A stretch of DNA of 64,000 nt from Autumnicola musiva (GTDB lineage: Bacteria > Bacteroidota > Bacteroidia > Flavobacteriales > Flavobacteriaceae), in NCBI RefSeq assembly GCF_031846585.1, contig NZ_JAVRHK010000001.1:124001-188000 (forward strand), given 5' to 3'. A program made the position numbers and the translations under genes. How positions within the stretch are numbered: the stretch's first letter is position 1; each line of letters opens with the position of its first letter. The notes beneath the pieces were generated by a model that was given only the letters and a program-made list of their open reading frames with translations, was not told the origin of the DNA and ran no database searches. Of this stretch, positions 62,003 through 64,000 are shown piece by piece.

Positions 62003-64000
62003 TTAACCATTTAACTGTTTATAAACTCTCTTAAGAAGATAATTTTTCACCAATACCCCAAATTCCTTATCATCCATAATCTTGGTAAAGATGTCTTGAT
62101 TTTGCTCCATACGACCTATTAGCTTGTCCATAAAGGCATCTTCAAAGCCAAACTTAAAGTTCTCCATAGTATTGCTTTTAGCCTGCTCAGATAGCTTCTC
62201 ATCTTTAGCTAATTCCGTTTCCATCTGGTCAAAGAATAGTTTATCTGCATCGTTAAACTCAGTTCCAAAACGGTGGTTTAATACCTCTATTATTTCGGAT
62301 AATTGACCTTCTTCTTCCTTAGGTTTTCTTATACCCGCATCACCACCACTTTTCAGCTCTGCTTCTCCTTCACTTACTAGGTTTATATTTGCATCTGCAA
62401 TTTTCTGTAACCTATAATACTCCAATGATACTTCATCTCCCAATTCAAATTTATTGGCTTGATTATTACGGGGTAACTTCTTTAGTAAGAACCTTCCGTA
62501 TGTGTAAAGCTTTTCTAATTCAACATCAGAAAACGGCATAATTTGGGTTAAAAACGAATACAGACGAGTAAAAGACTGTAGTGCATTTTTAAAATCATCC
62601 TGAGATATTTGGTTGGTCAAATTATTACGTAATTCTCCACTACCATCTGGCAAGCGTTTATATCTTTCTACTGCAGGGTCTATAAATCCATTAAGTTTCT
62701 TCTGCTCCCCTTTGGATAAAGTAGCTGAGGATTTGTAAAAAATATTACAAAAGTTATCTACTTCAGTATCCCAAATTATCTGAGCATTTTCAATCACAGA
62801 TTTTAAATCATATAAATGGTTCGGGTCTGAATTTTCCTGAATGGTCGTTAACTCGTAATAGTCCTGAAATGATTTTAATATATCTTCGGTATCATTAGCA
62901 AAATCCAGAATAAAGGTATCTTCTTTACCTGGATGGGTTCTATTTAACCTGGATAAAGTTTGAACACACTTAACACCTGATAACTTTTTATCTACATACA
63001 TTGTATGTAATAATGGCTGGTCAAAACCTGTTTGATATTTATCAGCAACCAATAGTATTTGGTATTCATTAGAAGAAAATTTTGTAGGAAGTTCTTTTTC
63101 CTTAAAGCCGTTTATCTCAGGTTCTGTGATTCCTTCTGGATAAGTATCGTACATTACCTTTCCTGAGAACGCTACCAGGGTTTTAATATCCTTATAACCC
63201 TTAGACTTAATATATTTATCAAACTCTTCTTTATATCTTACCGCATGGAGCCTAGAGCTACTAACTACCATAGCTTTCGCTTTACCTCCTATTTTTTTGG
63301 CCACCACCTGTCTAAAGTGTTCTACCATCACTTCTGCCTTTTGAGCAAGATTATGAGGATGTAAAGACATAAATCTACCTATGGCCCTGGCTGCTTGTTT
63401 TTTATTGACCTTTGGGTCATCTTCAATCTCTTTAGATAATCGAAAATATGTTTTATAAGTTGTATAATTTTTAAGTACATCCAGAATGAAGCCTTCTTCA
63501 ATAGCCTGCCTCATCGAATATAAATGAAAGGGTTTGGGTTTACCATTTTTATCAGGAGTTCCAAATACTTCTACTGTCTTAGGTTTTGGCGTAGCGGTAA
63601 ACCCGAAAAAACTAAGATTGTTCTGCTTACCCCTGGACTCCATAGACTTTCTTATACTATCTTCAGCATCTTCATCAAGACCTGAATCCAGGTCCTCTTG
63701 CTCTGCTTGTTCCAAGGATTTAGTCGATAATACTTCTTTCATTTTTTTTGTTGCTTCACCACCCTGAGATGAATGTGCTTCATCAATTATAACGGCATAA
63801 TTTCTTGAAGGTAGCTCCTCAATCTTATCCAGAACGAATGGAAACTTCTGGAGGGTTGTAATTATAATATTACAACCAGCCCCTAAAGCATCGGCAAGTT
63901 GTTGGGAATCTTTATCAATTTTTTGAACCACACCCTGTTTATGTTCAAACTGGTAAATGGTATTTTGTAATTGGGAATCGAGAACCCGTCTATCTGTAAT
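62003..64000 (-). CDS. hsdR: Type I restriction enzyme R subunit (partial, N-terminus beyond the window)
   Basis: 665 residues are visible; the 5' end runs off the right edge and the C-terminus is complete. The frame continues past the first internal Met (63931) with ITDRRVLDSQLQNTIYQFEH. SF2 helicase/translocase motifs are present: DEAHSSQGG (DEAH box), FTATPKPKT, then ADKYQTGFDQPLL and QTLSRLNRTHPGK. HsdR pulls in and cuts unmodified DNA in complex with HsdM and HsdS, which must lie outside the window. Two small genes follow it with minimal spacing. Confidence 0.93.
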   Translation of the reverse strand: MTDRRVLDSQLQNTIYQFEHKQGVVQKIDKDSQQLADALGAGCNIIITTLQKFPFVLDKIEELPSRNYAVIIDEAHSSQGGEATKKMKEVLSTKSLEQAEQEDLDSGLDEDAEDSIRKSMESRGKQNNLSFFGFTATPKPKTVEVFGTPDKNGKPKPFHLYSMRQAIEEGFILDVLKNYTTYKTYFRLSKEIEDDPKVNKKQAARAIGRFMSLHPHNLAQKAEVMVEHFRQVVAKKIGGKAKAMVVSSSRLHAVRYKEEFDKYIKSKGYKDIKTLVAFSGKVMYDTYPEGITEPEINGFKEKELPTKFSSNEYQILLVADKYQTGFDQPLLHTMYVDKKLSGVKCVQTLSRLNRTHPGKEDTFILDFANDTEDILKSFQDYYELTTIQENSDPNHLYDLKSVIENAQIIWDTEVDNFCNIFYKSSATLSKGEQKKLNGFIDPAVERYKRLPDGSGELRNNLTNQISQDDFKNALQSFTRLYSFLTQIMPFSDVELEKLYTYGRFLLKKLPRNNQANKFELGDEVSLEYYRLQKIADANINLVSEGEAELKSGGDAGIRKPKEEEGQLSEIIEVLNHRFGTEFNDADKLFFDQMETELAKDEKLSEQAKSNTMENFKFGFEDAFMDKLIGRMEQNQDIFTKIMDDKEFGVLVKNYLLKRVYKQLNG

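Noticed and set aside
1..64000. CRISPR array
   Set aside because: No regularly spaced direct repeats were seen on reading the sequence, and no cas gene is present.

Overview
The window looks like a flavobacterial chromosome (Bacteroidota, family Flavobacteriaceae, near the Gramella/Zunongwangia group; the genus is a guess). Four things support this: AT-rich intergenic DNA, promoters with the Bacteroidota -7 box TAnnTTTG and sometimes a TTG 19 bases upstream, an alternative complex III (act) operon joined to cytochrome oxidase genes, and typical flavobacterial gene neighbours. There is no rRNA, CRISPR array or complete insertion sequence. One tRNA (Gln, UUG) is present.

Bases 1-51,500 are core chromosome. 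From left to right they hold: an ECF sigma factor with a small membrane protein; a cytochrome P450 coupled to queG; ruvB; a 12-kb minus-strand respiratory operon actA-B-C-D-E-F-coxB-coxA (quinol oxidation by complex III passing electrons to an aa3-type oxidase); a SPOR protein; the rimP-nusA-infB operon, with a terminator-like hairpin just before rimP; a universal stress protein and an AsmA-like protein; a phosphoesterase, a response regulator and tRNA-Gln; a large GT117/DUF2723 membrane protein; a polysaccharide deacetylase; a thioredoxin-fold protein without its cysteines; a glycosylasparaginase next to a sugar symporter; polA; a permease; the rplM-rpsI-rpsB-tsf cluster with structured leaders; trmN6; a glutaryl-CoA-type dehydrogenase; an unannotated 35-residue cysteine-rich ORF; a DUF3050 protein; a ferredoxin; nfuA-like and mrp iron-sulfur genes; an alkyltransferase-like protein; a LysE exporter; and trmB.

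Bases 51,500-64,000 are accessory. A gene remnant and a serine recombinase open the region. Two single-gene units follow, an unknown 443-residue protein and a trypsin-like peptidase. Each is bracketed by its own short inverted repeat and followed by a copy of a shared attC-like element, which resembles integron cassettes without an integrase. Next comes a probable three-gene operon: a GHKL ATPase carrying a C-terminal PD-(D/E)XK nuclease motif, a small protein resembling the integrase SAM-like (core-binding) domain, and an HsdR-N-type nuclease. I know no described system with exactly this layout, and it is the best candidate here for a new defence system. The window ends inside a type I restriction hsdR gene on the minus strand. 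Two small genes, a lipoprotein and a zinc-ribbon membrane protein, follow hsdR with almost no spacing.
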